The notes beneath the pieces are model-generated. The model did no database searches. It saw only the letters and a list, made by a program, of their open reading frames with translations, and was not told where the DNA came from. A stretch of 64,000 nt of DNA, taken from Sphingomonas colocasiae (GTDB taxonomy: Bacteria > Pseudomonadota > Alphaproteobacteria > Sphingomonadales > Sphingomonadaceae). This document shows positions 17,647-26,152 of this stretch, in pieces (within the stretch, counting starts at the first letter, position 1; each line of letters begins with the position of its first letter). The stretch covers positions 310,001 to 374,000 of the forward strand of contig NZ_JAINVV010000009.1 of NCBI RefSeq assembly GCF_019880585.1, given 5' to 3'. A program made the translations under genes and the position numbers.

Positions 17647-18942
17647 ATGGCCGACAGCATCTTCACCATCGCGACGCGCGCGGGCCTGACCGCGCTTGCC
17701 CTGAGCATGGCCATTCCGGCGCATGCCGATACCAGCTATGTCCGCGCCGGGCGGCTGATCGATACGGAGAAGGGCGTTGTCCTGACCGATCGGCTGATCC
17801 GCGTCGAAGATGGCCGGATCGTATCCGTCACCCCCTATGCACCGCCGCCCGAGGGCGCGACCGTCACCGACTGGTCGGCCTTTACGGTGCTGCCGGGGCT
17901 GATCGACATGCATACGCATCTCGCCGACTGGGGCCAGACCAACAATATCGCCGAACCGCTGATGCACAGCCCCCAGGAAATGGCGTTTGTCGGCCTTCGC
18001 AACGCCCGTGCGACGCTGAATGCGGGCTTCACCGCCGTCCATGACGTCGGCTGTTTCCGGGCCTTCAGCGATGTCGAACTGCGTAACGCGATCAATCGCG
18101 GCGATATCGACGGCCCGCGGATGAGCGTGGTCGGCGCCTATGTCACCGTGCCCGGCGGCGGCGGCGAGGTGACTGGCTTCGCGCCCGACGTGACGGTGCC
18201 GGCGGACATGCGCGCCGGCGTCGTCACCGACGCCAACGACGTGCGGCTGAAAGTGAACAGCCTGTTCCAGCGCGGCGTCGATTCGATCAAGCTGATCGCG
18301 ACGGGCGCGGTGCTGGCCGAAGGCACCGAGCCCGGCCAGCTCGAACTGAGCCCGGAGGAGATGCGCGCCGCGGTCGACGCTGCGGCGGCGCGCGGCGGCT
18401 GGGTGACCGCGCACGCGCATGGCGCAGCGGGCATCAAGGCGGCGATCAATGCCGGCGTGCGCGCGATCGAGCATGCCTCGCTGATCGACGACGAAGGGAT
18501 CGCGCTGGCCAAGGCCAAGGGCGTCTTTCTCGACATGGACATCTATAATGGCGACTATATCGAGGAGGTCGGCACCAGGGAGGGCTGGCCCGAGGGCTAT
18601 CTGCGCAAGAATCGCGAGACCACCGACGCGCAGCGCGAAGGATTCCGCAAGGCGGTACGTGCAGGCGCGAAGATCACCTTCGGCACCGATGCCGGCGTCT
18701 ATCCCCACGGCCAGAATGCCCGGCAGTTCAGATATATGGTCCGCTACGGCATGACGCCGATGCAGGCGATCCAGGCCGCGACCATCGTCGCCGCGGACGC
18801 CCTGCGCTGGACGAAGGACGTCGGCGTGGTCGCGCCGGGCCGCTATGCGGACATGATCGCGGTTCGCTCCGATCCGATCGCCGACATCACCGCGCTCGAG
18901 AAGGTCGATCATGTGATGAAGGGGGGCAAGTTGATCCGGTAG
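17647..18942 (+). CDS. Exported amidohydrolase-family metal hydrolase
   Basis: 431 residues from ATG 17647, which has GGGAGGG upstream and opens a signal peptide (LTALALSMAIPAHA). Amidohydrolase features: HxH metal motif His89/His91 in IDMHTHLADW, then HDVG, TAHAHGAAGIKAA, AIEHASLIDDEG and the metal Asp in TFGTDAGVYPHG. This is the imidazolonepropionase/Xaa-Pro dipeptidase-like subgroup, several of whose exported members cleave N-terminal or cyclic peptide substrates; the substrate here is unknown. It stands just upstream of an exported S9 peptidase in the same direction. Confidence 0.88.
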   Translation: MADSIFTIATRAGLTALALSMAIPAHADTSYVRAGRLIDTEKGVVLTDRLIRVEDGRIVSVTPYAPPPEGATVTDWSAFTVLPGLIDMHTHLADWGQTNNIAEPLMHSPQEMAFVGLRNARATLNAGFTAVHDVGCFRAFSDVELRNAINRGDIDGPRMSVVGAYVTVPGGGGEVTGFAPDVTVPADMRAGVVTDANDVRLKVNSLFQRGVDSIKLIATGAVLAEGTEPGQLELSPEEMRAAVDAAAARGGWVTAHAHGAAGIKAAINAGVRAIEHASLIDDEGIALAKAKGVFLDMDIYNGDYIEEVGTREGWPEGYLRKNRETTDAQREGFRKAVRAGAKITFGTDAGVYPHGQNARQFRYMVRYGMTPMQAIQAATIVAADALRWTKDVGVVAPGRYADMIAVRSDPIADITALEKVDHVMKGGKLIR

Positions 18943-18954
18943 CGATCTTCTCCC

Positions 18955-18982
18955 TGTCATTCCCGCGTGCGCGGGAATGACA
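18955..18982 (+). repeat. Perfect palindromic repeat (REP-like)
   Basis: TGTCATTCCCGCG and CGCGGGAATGACA form a perfect 13-bp stem separated by TG, 12 bases after the amidohydrolase stop. This is the common proteobacterial palindrome that, read on the other strand, encodes the telltale VIPAHAGMT peptide. It may act as a terminator stem even without a T-run. Confidence 0.8.
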
Positions 18983-19101
18983 AGATAGGGATTGAAATCT
19001 GCGGGCCCACCGCTTGACATGCACCTGCACAGAAAACACTGTCCTGATCGGGATTGAGGGCGCCGAACGCTGAATCGGGCCGTTTCCGACGAGGGGGCGA
19101 T

Positions 19102-21225
19102 ATGCGACGTGCGATGATCGGGCTTGCGGTGCTGATGTCGGCCTTTGCGGTGGAAGCGTCGTCGCAACCGCCCGCGAATATCCCGCCAGGCCTCGAATCC
19201 TTTATCGGCTACAGCTTTCCCAGCGACCTGACCGCCGCCGCCGATGCCGACCGCATCGCGTGGATCGAAACCGCCAGGGGCGTGCGCAACGTCTGGCTCG
19301 CCTCCGGCCCCGACTTCAAGGCGCGCAAGGTGACCAGCGCCACCGAGGATGACGGCCAGCAACTGACCGGCCTCGTTTTTTCCGGCGACGGCACCCGTCT
19401 GGCATGGACGCGCGGCGGCGAGCATCATGGCAATTACCGCGCGGCCGGCAACCTGCAGCCCAATCCGGCCTCGTCGACCGAACAGCAGCATATGTGGATC
19501 TGGTCCGCCGCCACCGCCGGCGGCGCGCCGGTGAAGGTCGCGGAAGGCGACGCACCCGCGCTCTCGGCGACGGGCAAGCTCGCCTATATCAAGGACGATC
19601 AGGCCTGGACCGCCGATCCGACGGGCAAGGGCAAGCCGGAGAAGCTGTTCTTCGATCGCGGCCGCGTGACCGACCTGACATGGTCGCCCGACGGCGCGCG
19701 GCTGGCCTTCGTCTCGCGCCGCGACGGCGATCACAGCTTCATCGGCATCTATGAGGGGCCGGACAAGCCGATCCGCTGGATGTCACCATCCACCGCATGG
19801 GATGAAAATCCGGTCTGGTCGCCCGACGGCAAGCGCATCGCCTTCAGCCGGCGCACCAGCAATGGCGGGGCGCCGCGCCCCTTCCTCCGCGAAACGCCGC
19901 AGCCCTGGTCGCTCTGGGTTGTCGATACCGTGAGCGGGGAGGGCCAGGCCGCGTGGCGCAGCCCCAAGACGCTGGAGGGATCCTATCCCGGCCGCGTTCC
20001 AGACGGGCTGTTCCTGAATTGGGCGGCGGGCGATCGCCTGACCTTCCGTGCCGAACTCCATGGCTGGGCCCATCTCTATTCGGTGCCTGCATCGGGCGGA
20101 GAGGCGACGCATCTGACCCCGGGCAATTTCATGGTCGAGCATGTCGCGCTCAGCCGTGACGGCAAGTCGCTGCTCTACAGCGCCAATACCGGCGCATCGG
20201 CGGACGACGACGAGCGCCGCCACGTCTATCGCGTTCCCGTCGACCGCGCCGCGCCCGTCGCGATCACCACCGGCACGGGCCTGGAATGGACGCCGGTATC
20301 CACCGGGGCCAATGGCGTCGCGATGATCGCGGCGACAACGGCGACGCCGCCGCGCATTCATCTTTCGGGTACGGGCAATGGCGGCCTTGGCCGCGCACTC
20401 GATGCCGGCAATCCCGATTTCCCTTCGGCGCAGTTCGTCGTGCCGCGCCACGTCACTTTCAAGGCGGCGGACGGGACGGTGATCCACGGCCAGCTGTTCG
20501 CCGGACGCGGTGGCGCCGCGAAGAAGCCGGCGATGATCTATATCCATGGCGGCCCATCGCGGCAGATGCTGCTCGGCTGGAATTATTCGGGCTATTATTC
20601 GCATTCCTATGCGATGAACCAGTATCTGGCCTCGCGCGGATTCGTCGTGCTCGCGGTCAATTACCGGCTCGGCATCGGCTATGGCCGCGCGTTCCAGAAT
20701 GCAGCGCGCGGCGGGCTCGCCGGCTCCTCCGAATATCAGGATATCGTCGCGGCGGGTCGCTTCCTCCAGGCGCAGCCCGAAGTCGATGGCGAGCGGCTCG
20801 GACTGTGGGGCGGATCCTATGGCGGGCTGCTGACCGCGCTGGGCCTGGCGCGCAACAGCGACATGTTCAAGGCCGGCGTGGATCTGCACGGCGTCCATGA
20901 CTGGTCCCGCCGCTCGACGCGCTTCGCCGAGCCCCAGGGCTATGAAAAGGGCGAATGGCCGGACATGGCGAAGATCGCGTTCGAAAGCTCACCGGTCGCC
21001 GCGATGAAGACCTGGCGCTCGCCGGTGCTGCTGATCCATGGCGACGACGACCGCAACGTGCCGTTCGACCAGACGATCGACCTCGCCCGCCGGCTCGACG
21101 CCGAAAGCATCCCCTATGAGGAGCTGGTGCTGCCGAACGAGCTTCACGACTTCCAGCGCTATGACAGCTGGCGCAAGTCCGACAGCGCGACGGTACGTTT
21201 CCTGGAAGCGAAGCTGAAGCCCTGA
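19102..21225 (+). CDS. Exported S9-family prolyl oligopeptidase (DPP/acylaminoacyl peptidase type)
   Basis: 707 residues from ATG 19102, behind GAGGGGGCG; the signal peptide is IGLAVLMSAFAVEASS. An N-terminal beta-propeller of about 430 residues carries WD40-like TolB repeats (SPDGARLAFVS, SPDGKRIAFSR, SRDGKSLLYSA), followed by an alpha/beta-hydrolase with Ser572 in GGSYGG, an Asp near 650 in DDDRNVP and His682 in ELHDF. Periplasmic or secreted peptide hydrolysis is expected. A homologous gene of the same architecture lies at 37.6-39.7 kb. Confidence 0.93.
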   Translation: MRRAMIGLAVLMSAFAVEASSQPPANIPPGLESFIGYSFPSDLTAAADADRIAWIETARGVRNVWLASGPDFKARKVTSATEDDGQQLTGLVFSGDGTRLAWTRGGEHHGNYRAAGNLQPNPASSTEQQHMWIWSAATAGGAPVKVAEGDAPALSATGKLAYIKDDQAWTADPTGKGKPEKLFFDRGRVTDLTWSPDGARLAFVSRRDGDHSFIGIYEGPDKPIRWMSPSTAWDENPVWSPDGKRIAFSRRTSNGGAPRPFLRETPQPWSLWVVDTVSGEGQAAWRSPKTLEGSYPGRVPDGLFLNWAAGDRLTFRAELHGWAHLYSVPASGGEATHLTPGNFMVEHVALSRDGKSLLYSANTGASADDDERRHVYRVPVDRAAPVAITTGTGLEWTPVSTGANGVAMIAATTATPPRIHLSGTGNGGLGRALDAGNPDFPSAQFVVPRHVTFKAADGTVIHGQLFAGRGGAAKKPAMIYIHGGPSRQMLLGWNYSGYYSHSYAMNQYLASRGFVVLAVNYRLGIGYGRAFQNAARGGLAGSSEYQDIVAAGRFLQAQPEVDGERLGLWGGSYGGLLTALGLARNSDMFKAGVDLHGVHDWSRRSTRFAEPQGYEKGEWPDMAKIAFESSPVAAMKTWRSPVLLIHGDDDRNVPFDQTIDLARRLDAESIPYEELVLPNELHDFQRYDSWRKSDSATVRFLEAKLKP

Positions 21226-21400
21226 GGCACGCGCGGTACGGGTAGCCAAATCGCGGATTGACTTATTTTCCGATCAGGACAATCTTGATCCCATTGGGGC
21301 TGTTCTGGCGCAAAGAGCGGATAACCGCGCGCCGATGCCAGTTCCCGGCCACCGATGATGCGAGCAATCGCGCCGCATCGGGGCCGGATGCCCCGTCCTT

Positions 21401-21410
21401 GCGAGGGGGA
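21401..21410 (+). promoter_or_regulatory. Ribosome-binding site selecting a GTG start
   Basis: GCGAGGGGGA ends six bases before GTG 21417 of the serine hydrolase gene. The longer frame upstream reads through a segment without signal-peptide character, so this site decides the start. Confidence 0.65.
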
Positions 21411-21416
21411 TACACC

Positions 21417-23453
21417 GTGAATTTCAGATCATCGATGCTTGTCGCGCTGGCCGGCCTGGCCGCGCTCGGCGGAAGTCAGGCGCTGCTCAGCCAGACCGGC
21501 CCGGCCCCGGCCGCCACGCCGGCCAGCGCCCCGCCAGCCGCACAGACGGCCGCCGTCGACGCGCTGCGGCCCACGCCGAAGCTGGCGCCGGGCCAGCCGA
21601 TCCCGGCGGGCGAACTCGAAGCGCTGGTCGACGGCATCGTCCGCCAGAGCATGAGCGACAATCACATCGCCGGCGTTACCGTCTCGATCGTCCAGAACGA
21701 CAAGCCCGTACTGCTCAAGGGTTATGGCATCTCCAACATCAATCCGATGCGCCCGGTCGATCCGCGCAAAACCTTGTTCCGCATCGGATCCGTCTCCAAG
21801 ACGATGACCTGGATCCTGATCATGCGCGAGGTGGAGAAGGGCACGATCAAGCTCACCGATCCGGTGAACAAATATCTGCCGCCCGAATCGCAGATTCCCG
21901 ATCAGGGCTTCAAGAACCCGATCCGCATCGTCGACCTGATGGCGCATGCCCCTGGCATGGAAGATAGCGCGCTTGGCCACCTCATCCTCGACAAACCCGA
22001 ACGCCTGACCCCGCCGGCGGACTATCTCCGCCTGCACCGGCCCAACCGCGTCCGCGAGGCGGGCACGCTTTCCACCTATTCCAACTATGGCGTGGCGGTG
22101 GCCGGCCAGATCCTCGCGCGGCTCAACAAGGTGGATTTCGAGACGCTCGCCGATCGGGACGTGTTCGCCCCCGCAGGCATGTCGCGCAGCACCTTCCGTG
22201 AGCCGATGAAGCCGCGCGCCGGCTTCGCCGCGCCGATGCCCGCGGCGCTCGCCGGCGACGTTTCCGACGGCTTCCGCTGGGGCGGCAATCGTTTCAAGTC
22301 GATGGGCCCGGACTTTGTCGGCAGCGTCGCCTCCGCCGGATCGATCACGACCACCGCCGAGGATATGGCCCGCTATATGCGGCTGCTGCTGCGCGACGGT
22401 TCGATCGACGGCACCACCGTCTACGGCCCCGTCGCCGCCAAGGCATTCCGCACCCCGATCATGAAGGTGCCCGCGGGCGTCAACGGCTGGGCGCACGGCT
22501 TCGGCATGTCCACCCAGCCCGGCGGCTTCACCGGCTATGGTCATGGCGGCGGCACCAGCGCCTTCCTCACCCAGATGACGGTGATCCCGGAACTCGACCT
22601 GGGCGTGTTCATCAGCACCAACACCGTCGGCGGCAACGTCTTGTCGAGCAAGCTTCCGGGCGCGATCATCGAACGTTTCTATGCGCAGACGCCGCCGATC
22701 CAGCGCCCGGGCAATCCGGCCTTGCTCAAGTCGGCGGGCAATTACGAAGGCACCTATGTCGCGACACGCCGATCCTACTCGGGACTGGAGAAGTTTCTGG
22801 GCGTGCTCGGCGGCACCGCCAAGGTCTCGGCTTCGCCCGATGGCTATCTGGTGACCTCGGGCGCGCTCGGCAGCCAAAGCTGGGCGCCCGGCGATTCGCC
22901 GACACAGTTCCGCGCGATGGACGGCGAAGGCTATCTGAACTTCGTGCTCGACGGCAACGGCAAGGCGATCCGCATCTACACGCCATCGGGCGCCAACGCA
23001 TTCGAGCGCGCATCGGGTCTGTTCGATCTCGGCCTGTTCGGCTGGGTCGGCGGACTGGCCGCGCTCATCGCCTTCGGCCTGTGGACGGCCTATCTCGCGC
23101 GGCGCGGCACGACCTATCAGGGATCGGCGCTGCGGCTATCGCATTACGGACTGCTTGGCGCCGGCCTGTCCTGGATCGTCGCCGTGATCGCGATCGCGAC
23201 CTGGCTGCCATCGATCATGGCCAATGGGCCGTCGCTGCACTATTGGCCGCCGACGCCGCTTGTCGTGGCATCGACCGCCGCTCTCATCGCCACGCTGGCG
23301 ACGATCGCCTCCGTGCTGCTGCTGGGTGTCGGCCTGCGCAAAGCACCCAGGCCAGGCAACTTCGCGCTGCTGCGCCATGTCGCCGTCGCGCTGCTGTTCC
23401 TGGCGCTGTCCGTGATGGTCGGCATCAGGGGCGGCCTGCTGCCCTGGGCGTAA
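21417..23453 (+). CDS. Serine hydrolase (class C beta-lactamase/DD-peptidase fold) with C-terminal membrane helices
   Basis: 678 residues from GTG 21417. Signal peptide (MLVALAGLAALGGSQALL), Pro/Ala linker, then the penicillin-binding fold: SVSK (Ser125, Lys128), YSNYG as the Tyr-x-Asn motif, and GYGHGGGTSAF in the position of the KTG box. After a beta-rich domain (to about residue 540) come four membrane helices, for example GGLAALIAFGLWTAYLA and ALIATLATIASVLLLGVG. Members of this group are esterases, D-aminopeptidases or of unknown specificity; true beta-lactamase activity is not implied. It follows the S9 peptidase gene in the same direction. Confidence 0.87.
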   Translation: MNFRSSMLVALAGLAALGGSQALLSQTGPAPAATPASAPPAAQTAAVDALRPTPKLAPGQPIPAGELEALVDGIVRQSMSDNHIAGVTVSIVQNDKPVLLKGYGISNINPMRPVDPRKTLFRIGSVSKTMTWILIMREVEKGTIKLTDPVNKYLPPESQIPDQGFKNPIRIVDLMAHAPGMEDSALGHLILDKPERLTPPADYLRLHRPNRVREAGTLSTYSNYGVAVAGQILARLNKVDFETLADRDVFAPAGMSRSTFREPMKPRAGFAAPMPAALAGDVSDGFRWGGNRFKSMGPDFVGSVASAGSITTTAEDMARYMRLLLRDGSIDGTTVYGPVAAKAFRTPIMKVPAGVNGWAHGFGMSTQPGGFTGYGHGGGTSAFLTQMTVIPELDLGVFISTNTVGGNVLSSKLPGAIIERFYAQTPPIQRPGNPALLKSAGNYEGTYVATRRSYSGLEKFLGVLGGTAKVSASPDGYLVTSGALGSQSWAPGDSPTQFRAMDGEGYLNFVLDGNGKAIRIYTPSGANAFERASGLFDLGLFGWVGGLAALIAFGLWTAYLARRGTTYQGSALRLSHYGLLGAGLSWIVAVIAIATWLPSIMANGPSLHYWPPTPLVVASTAALIATLATIASVLLLGVGLRKAPRPGNFALLRHVAVALLFLALSVMVGIRGGLLPWA

Positions 23454-23507
23454 GGACGAACCCGGGGCCGGCGGCGCGGAAAGGTCGCCGGCCCGGGCTG
23501 CCGTTGA

Positions 23508-24002
23508 TCACCTGATCACGGCATCACGCGCGGCGGTGGCCATCATGTCGTCCTCGTCCGAGGCCGCGCCGCTGACGCCGATTGCGGCGACGACCTTGCC
23601 GTTCCGCGCCACCGGCACGCCGCCCGCGATCGCGATCACACCCGGTGCGGACAGCACCGAAGCCTTGCCGCCGTCCACCTGCTGTTCGAGCAGCCTGGTC
23701 GGCACGCCGACGGCGGCGGCGGTGATCGCCTTGCCTTCAGCGAGTTGCAGGCTGACGAACGAGGCGTCGTCCATGCGCTGCGACAGGATGATGCGGCCCT
23801 CGCGATTGACGACGACCACCGAGACGCTGCGCCCCTTCTCCGTCGCCAGATCGACAAGGGCACCGGCGATCCGCCGCGCCTCGTCGAGCCGGAGCGCCGC
23901 ATCCGTTCGCGCTGCGGATTCGGCGCCGGCGCTGCCCGCGCCAAGGAACAGCAATGCGAGGGCGGCAAGCCACCGCCCGCGCGGATCGGCACATGTCATC
24001 AT
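23508..24002 (-). CDS. Exported GlcG/HbpS family (DUF336) protein
   Basis: 164 residues from the ATG at 24002; the next codon (23999) is also ATG and has the better spacing to GGGAG. Signal peptide WLAALALLFLGAGSAGA. The DUF336 domain shows VVVVNREGRIILSQRMDDA, EGKAITAAAVG, GGVPVARNGKVVAAIGVSG and ends SDEDDMMATAARDA. HbpS members bind haem, and GlcG-like proteins travel with oxidative dehydrogenases. It is last in TonB receptor - PQQ dehydrogenase - glcG, 17 bases behind the dehydrogenase, so a periplasmic accessory role is inferred. Confidence 0.88.
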   Translation of the reverse strand: MMTCADPRGRWLAALALLFLGAGSAGAESAARTDAALRLDEARRIAGALVDLATEKGRSVSVVVVNREGRIILSQRMDDASFVSLQLAEGKAITAAAVGVPTRLLEQQVDGGKASVLSAPGVIAIAGGVPVARNGKVVAAIGVSGAASDEDDMMATAARDAVIR

Positions 24003-24019
24003 GGTCTCCCGGATCATTA

Positions 24020-26134
24020 TCAATGCATCTTCTTGGGTTCGGACGGCGCCTGTTTCGGGATCGGCCGCGCCAGGAAGGCGTGGATATCCCTGGTGTCCTG
24101 TTCGCTGAGCACATCGGCGAACGAGGCCATGCCCGCATCGGCGAACATGCCTTCGCGCACGATCTGCAGGAAGGCGGCATGAACTTCCGCAGGCATCTTC
24201 CAGAGATTGGGATAGCCGCCCAGGGTGTCCGGCCCGCCATGGCAGCGTCCGCAATTCGCTTCGTACAGCTTCGCGCCGCGCAACGCCTGCGCATCGGTGC
24301 CGCGATATTGGGCAGGGGCGGGCACGAACGGCGTCGCGGTGCGCAGCGGCGGCAGCTTCACCTGCGATCCACCCAGCTTGAACACGATCAGCCGCTCGGC
24401 ATTCTCGCGCTTCAAGGCGACGGCGCCCGGCGTATAGGCGACGTTGAGCGCACCGCCGAAGCCCGCCGCCACCGCGACATATTGTTCGCCGTCGATCTCG
24501 TAGCTCATCGGCGCGGCCATGATTCCGGTGCCGACATCGATACGGTGCAGCACCTTGCCGGTCCTGGCGTCATAGATGGTCAGATAGCCGTCGGCCGACC
24601 CCTGCATCACCAGCCCGCCGCTCGTGGTCATCGCGCCGCCGCTCCAGAAGGGCATCACCTTCGAACTCCAGACCAGCTTCTGCTTCACCGGATCCCAGGC
24701 CTTCAGCACCTGTTCGAATTTCGGCTTGGGCTGTCCGGCGAACGCGGCCGGCCGATCGCCCTCCCCAAAGCCGGAAAAGGCTGGGAAGGCGGCGATCGAT
24801 CCCTGGATGGGGCTATAGGGACGATAGGGCTCGTCGCTCATCTGGAAGGTCATCGGCGCTTCGAGCACGGGGATGTAAACCAGCCCGGTCTGCTCGTTAT
24901 ACGCCATGGGCGGCCAGTTGTGCCCGCCCGCCTCGGACGGCCAGACCAGCTTGGTTTCCTTGCTATAGTCGGATTGGGCGGTGATCACCGGCCGGCCGGT
25001 CTTCAGGTCGACACGGTCCGCCCAGGTGACGATGGTGAACTTCTCCGCCGACAGCAACTCGCCGGTCACGCGATCGAGCACATAGAAGAAGCCGTTCTTC
25101 GGCGCCTGCATGATCACCTTGCGGACGCGATCGCCGATCTTGATGTCCGCCAGGATCATGTTCTGCGTCGCGGTATAGTCCCAGCTATCCTGCGGCGTTG
25201 TCTGGTAATGCCATTTCTTGCGGCCCGTATCGGCGTCGAGCGCGACGATCGAGGAAAGATAGAGATTGTCGCCGCCTGCGGGGCTGCGCGACCACAAGGG
25301 GTGCGGCATGCCGTTGCCGGTGCCGATATAGACGATGTTGGTGTCGGGATCGTAGACGATCGAATCCCAGGCGGTGCCGCCGCCGCCCAGATCCCAGCGC
25401 GACTTGGGATCCCATGTCTTGCGCGCTTCGGTCACTTCGGGATGTTCGTCCGGTCCCTTGGCGGGATCCCCCGGCACGATGAAGAAGCGCCAGGCGAGCT
25501 TGCCCGTCTTGCGATCGAAACCGCTGGCATAGCCGCGCACCCCCATCTCGCCGCCGCCATTGCCGATGACGACGGTGTTGCCCGCGACGCGGGGGGCGCC
25601 TGTGATCGCATAGCTGCGGCTGCGATCGGTGATCGTATCGACCTTCCACAGCTCCTTGCCCGATTTGGCGTCGACCGCCGCCAGATAACCGTCAAGCGTC
25701 GCGACATAGACGATGCCGTCGGCGACCGCGACGCCGCGATTGACCACATCGCAGCAGGTGCGCCGCGCGAACTGGCCATCCACCTGCGGATCATATTGCC
25801 ACAGCAGTTTCCCGGTCCTGGCGTCGAGCGCATAGACCACGCTCCACGGACCGCTGGTGTACATCACCCCATCGACCACCACCGGCGTCGCCTCGACACC
25901 GCGGTGCGTGCGGCCGCGCACCACGAAATCGCTGAACTCCCAGGCGACGCCCAATTGCGCCACATTCGAGGCATCGATCCGCGACGTCGGATAATAATAG
26001 GCGGTTTCTCGCGCCCAGGCGGCATTTCCGCCTTCGGCCGTTCGCGTCCAGCACCCGCTCAGCAACAGCAAAGCGGTCATTGCCGGCACTATGCCGCGCG
26101 CCCGGCGCGCCATGACGAGACACTGTGAGATCAT
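24020..26134 (-). CDS. PQQ-dependent quinohaemoprotein alcohol dehydrogenase (lipoprotein)
   Basis: Oxidises alcohols in the periplasm and passes electrons to a fused cytochrome c. 704 residues; start chosen by a strong GAGGGGG and by the lipobox LLLLSGC (Cys28). The eight-bladed propeller carries repeated tryptophan-docking motifs (LDARTGKLLWQYDP, VDAKSGKELWKVD, LDADTGRKKWHYQ) and the vicinal Cys127-Cys128 pair (RRTCCDVV) that touches PQQ. The C-terminal haem c domain has CGRCH (Cys628-His632). Type II enzymes are soluble; the lipid anchor suggests this one is membrane-tethered. PQQ synthesis genes are not in the window. Confidence 0.93.
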   Translation of the reverse strand: MISQCLVMARRARGIVPAMTALLLLSGCWTRTAEGGNAAWARETAYYYPTSRIDASNVAQLGVAWEFSDFVVRGRTHRGVEATPVVVDGVMYTSGPWSVVYALDARTGKLLWQYDPQVDGQFARRTCCDVVNRGVAVADGIVYVATLDGYLAAVDAKSGKELWKVDTITDRSRSYAITGAPRVAGNTVVIGNGGGEMGVRGYASGFDRKTGKLAWRFFIVPGDPAKGPDEHPEVTEARKTWDPKSRWDLGGGGTAWDSIVYDPDTNIVYIGTGNGMPHPLWSRSPAGGDNLYLSSIVALDADTGRKKWHYQTTPQDSWDYTATQNMILADIKIGDRVRKVIMQAPKNGFFYVLDRVTGELLSAEKFTIVTWADRVDLKTGRPVITAQSDYSKETKLVWPSEAGGHNWPPMAYNEQTGLVYIPVLEAPMTFQMSDEPYRPYSPIQGSIAAFPAFSGFGEGDRPAAFAGQPKPKFEQVLKAWDPVKQKLVWSSKVMPFWSGGAMTTSGGLVMQGSADGYLTIYDARTGKVLHRIDVGTGIMAAPMSYEIDGEQYVAVAAGFGGALNVAYTPGAVALKRENAERLIVFKLGGSQVKLPPLRTATPFVPAPAQYRGTDAQALRGAKLYEANCGRCHGGPDTLGGYPNLWKMPAEVHAAFLQIVREGMFADAGMASFADVLSEQDTRDIHAFLARPIPKQAPSEPKKMH

Positions 26135-26152
26135 GTCGCTTTCCCCCTCAGC

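Noticed and set aside
19014-19042. TTGACA at 19014-19019 as promoter of the S9 peptidase gene
   Set aside because: No acceptable -10 hexamer at 16-18 bases; a matching box by chance cannot be excluded.
17011-19734. Long minus-strand open frame of 907 codons opposite the amidohydrolase and S9 peptidase genes
   Set aside because: GC-rich antisense shadow: His/Arg/Gly-rich composition, no domain, runs across several real genes and through a palindromic repeat (reads VIPAHAGMT there).
21417-23453. Serine hydrolase as an antibiotic-resistance beta-lactamase
   Set aside because: It has the SxxK fold but a C-terminal membrane domain and no class-specific KTG box; closer to esterase/D-peptidase relatives.
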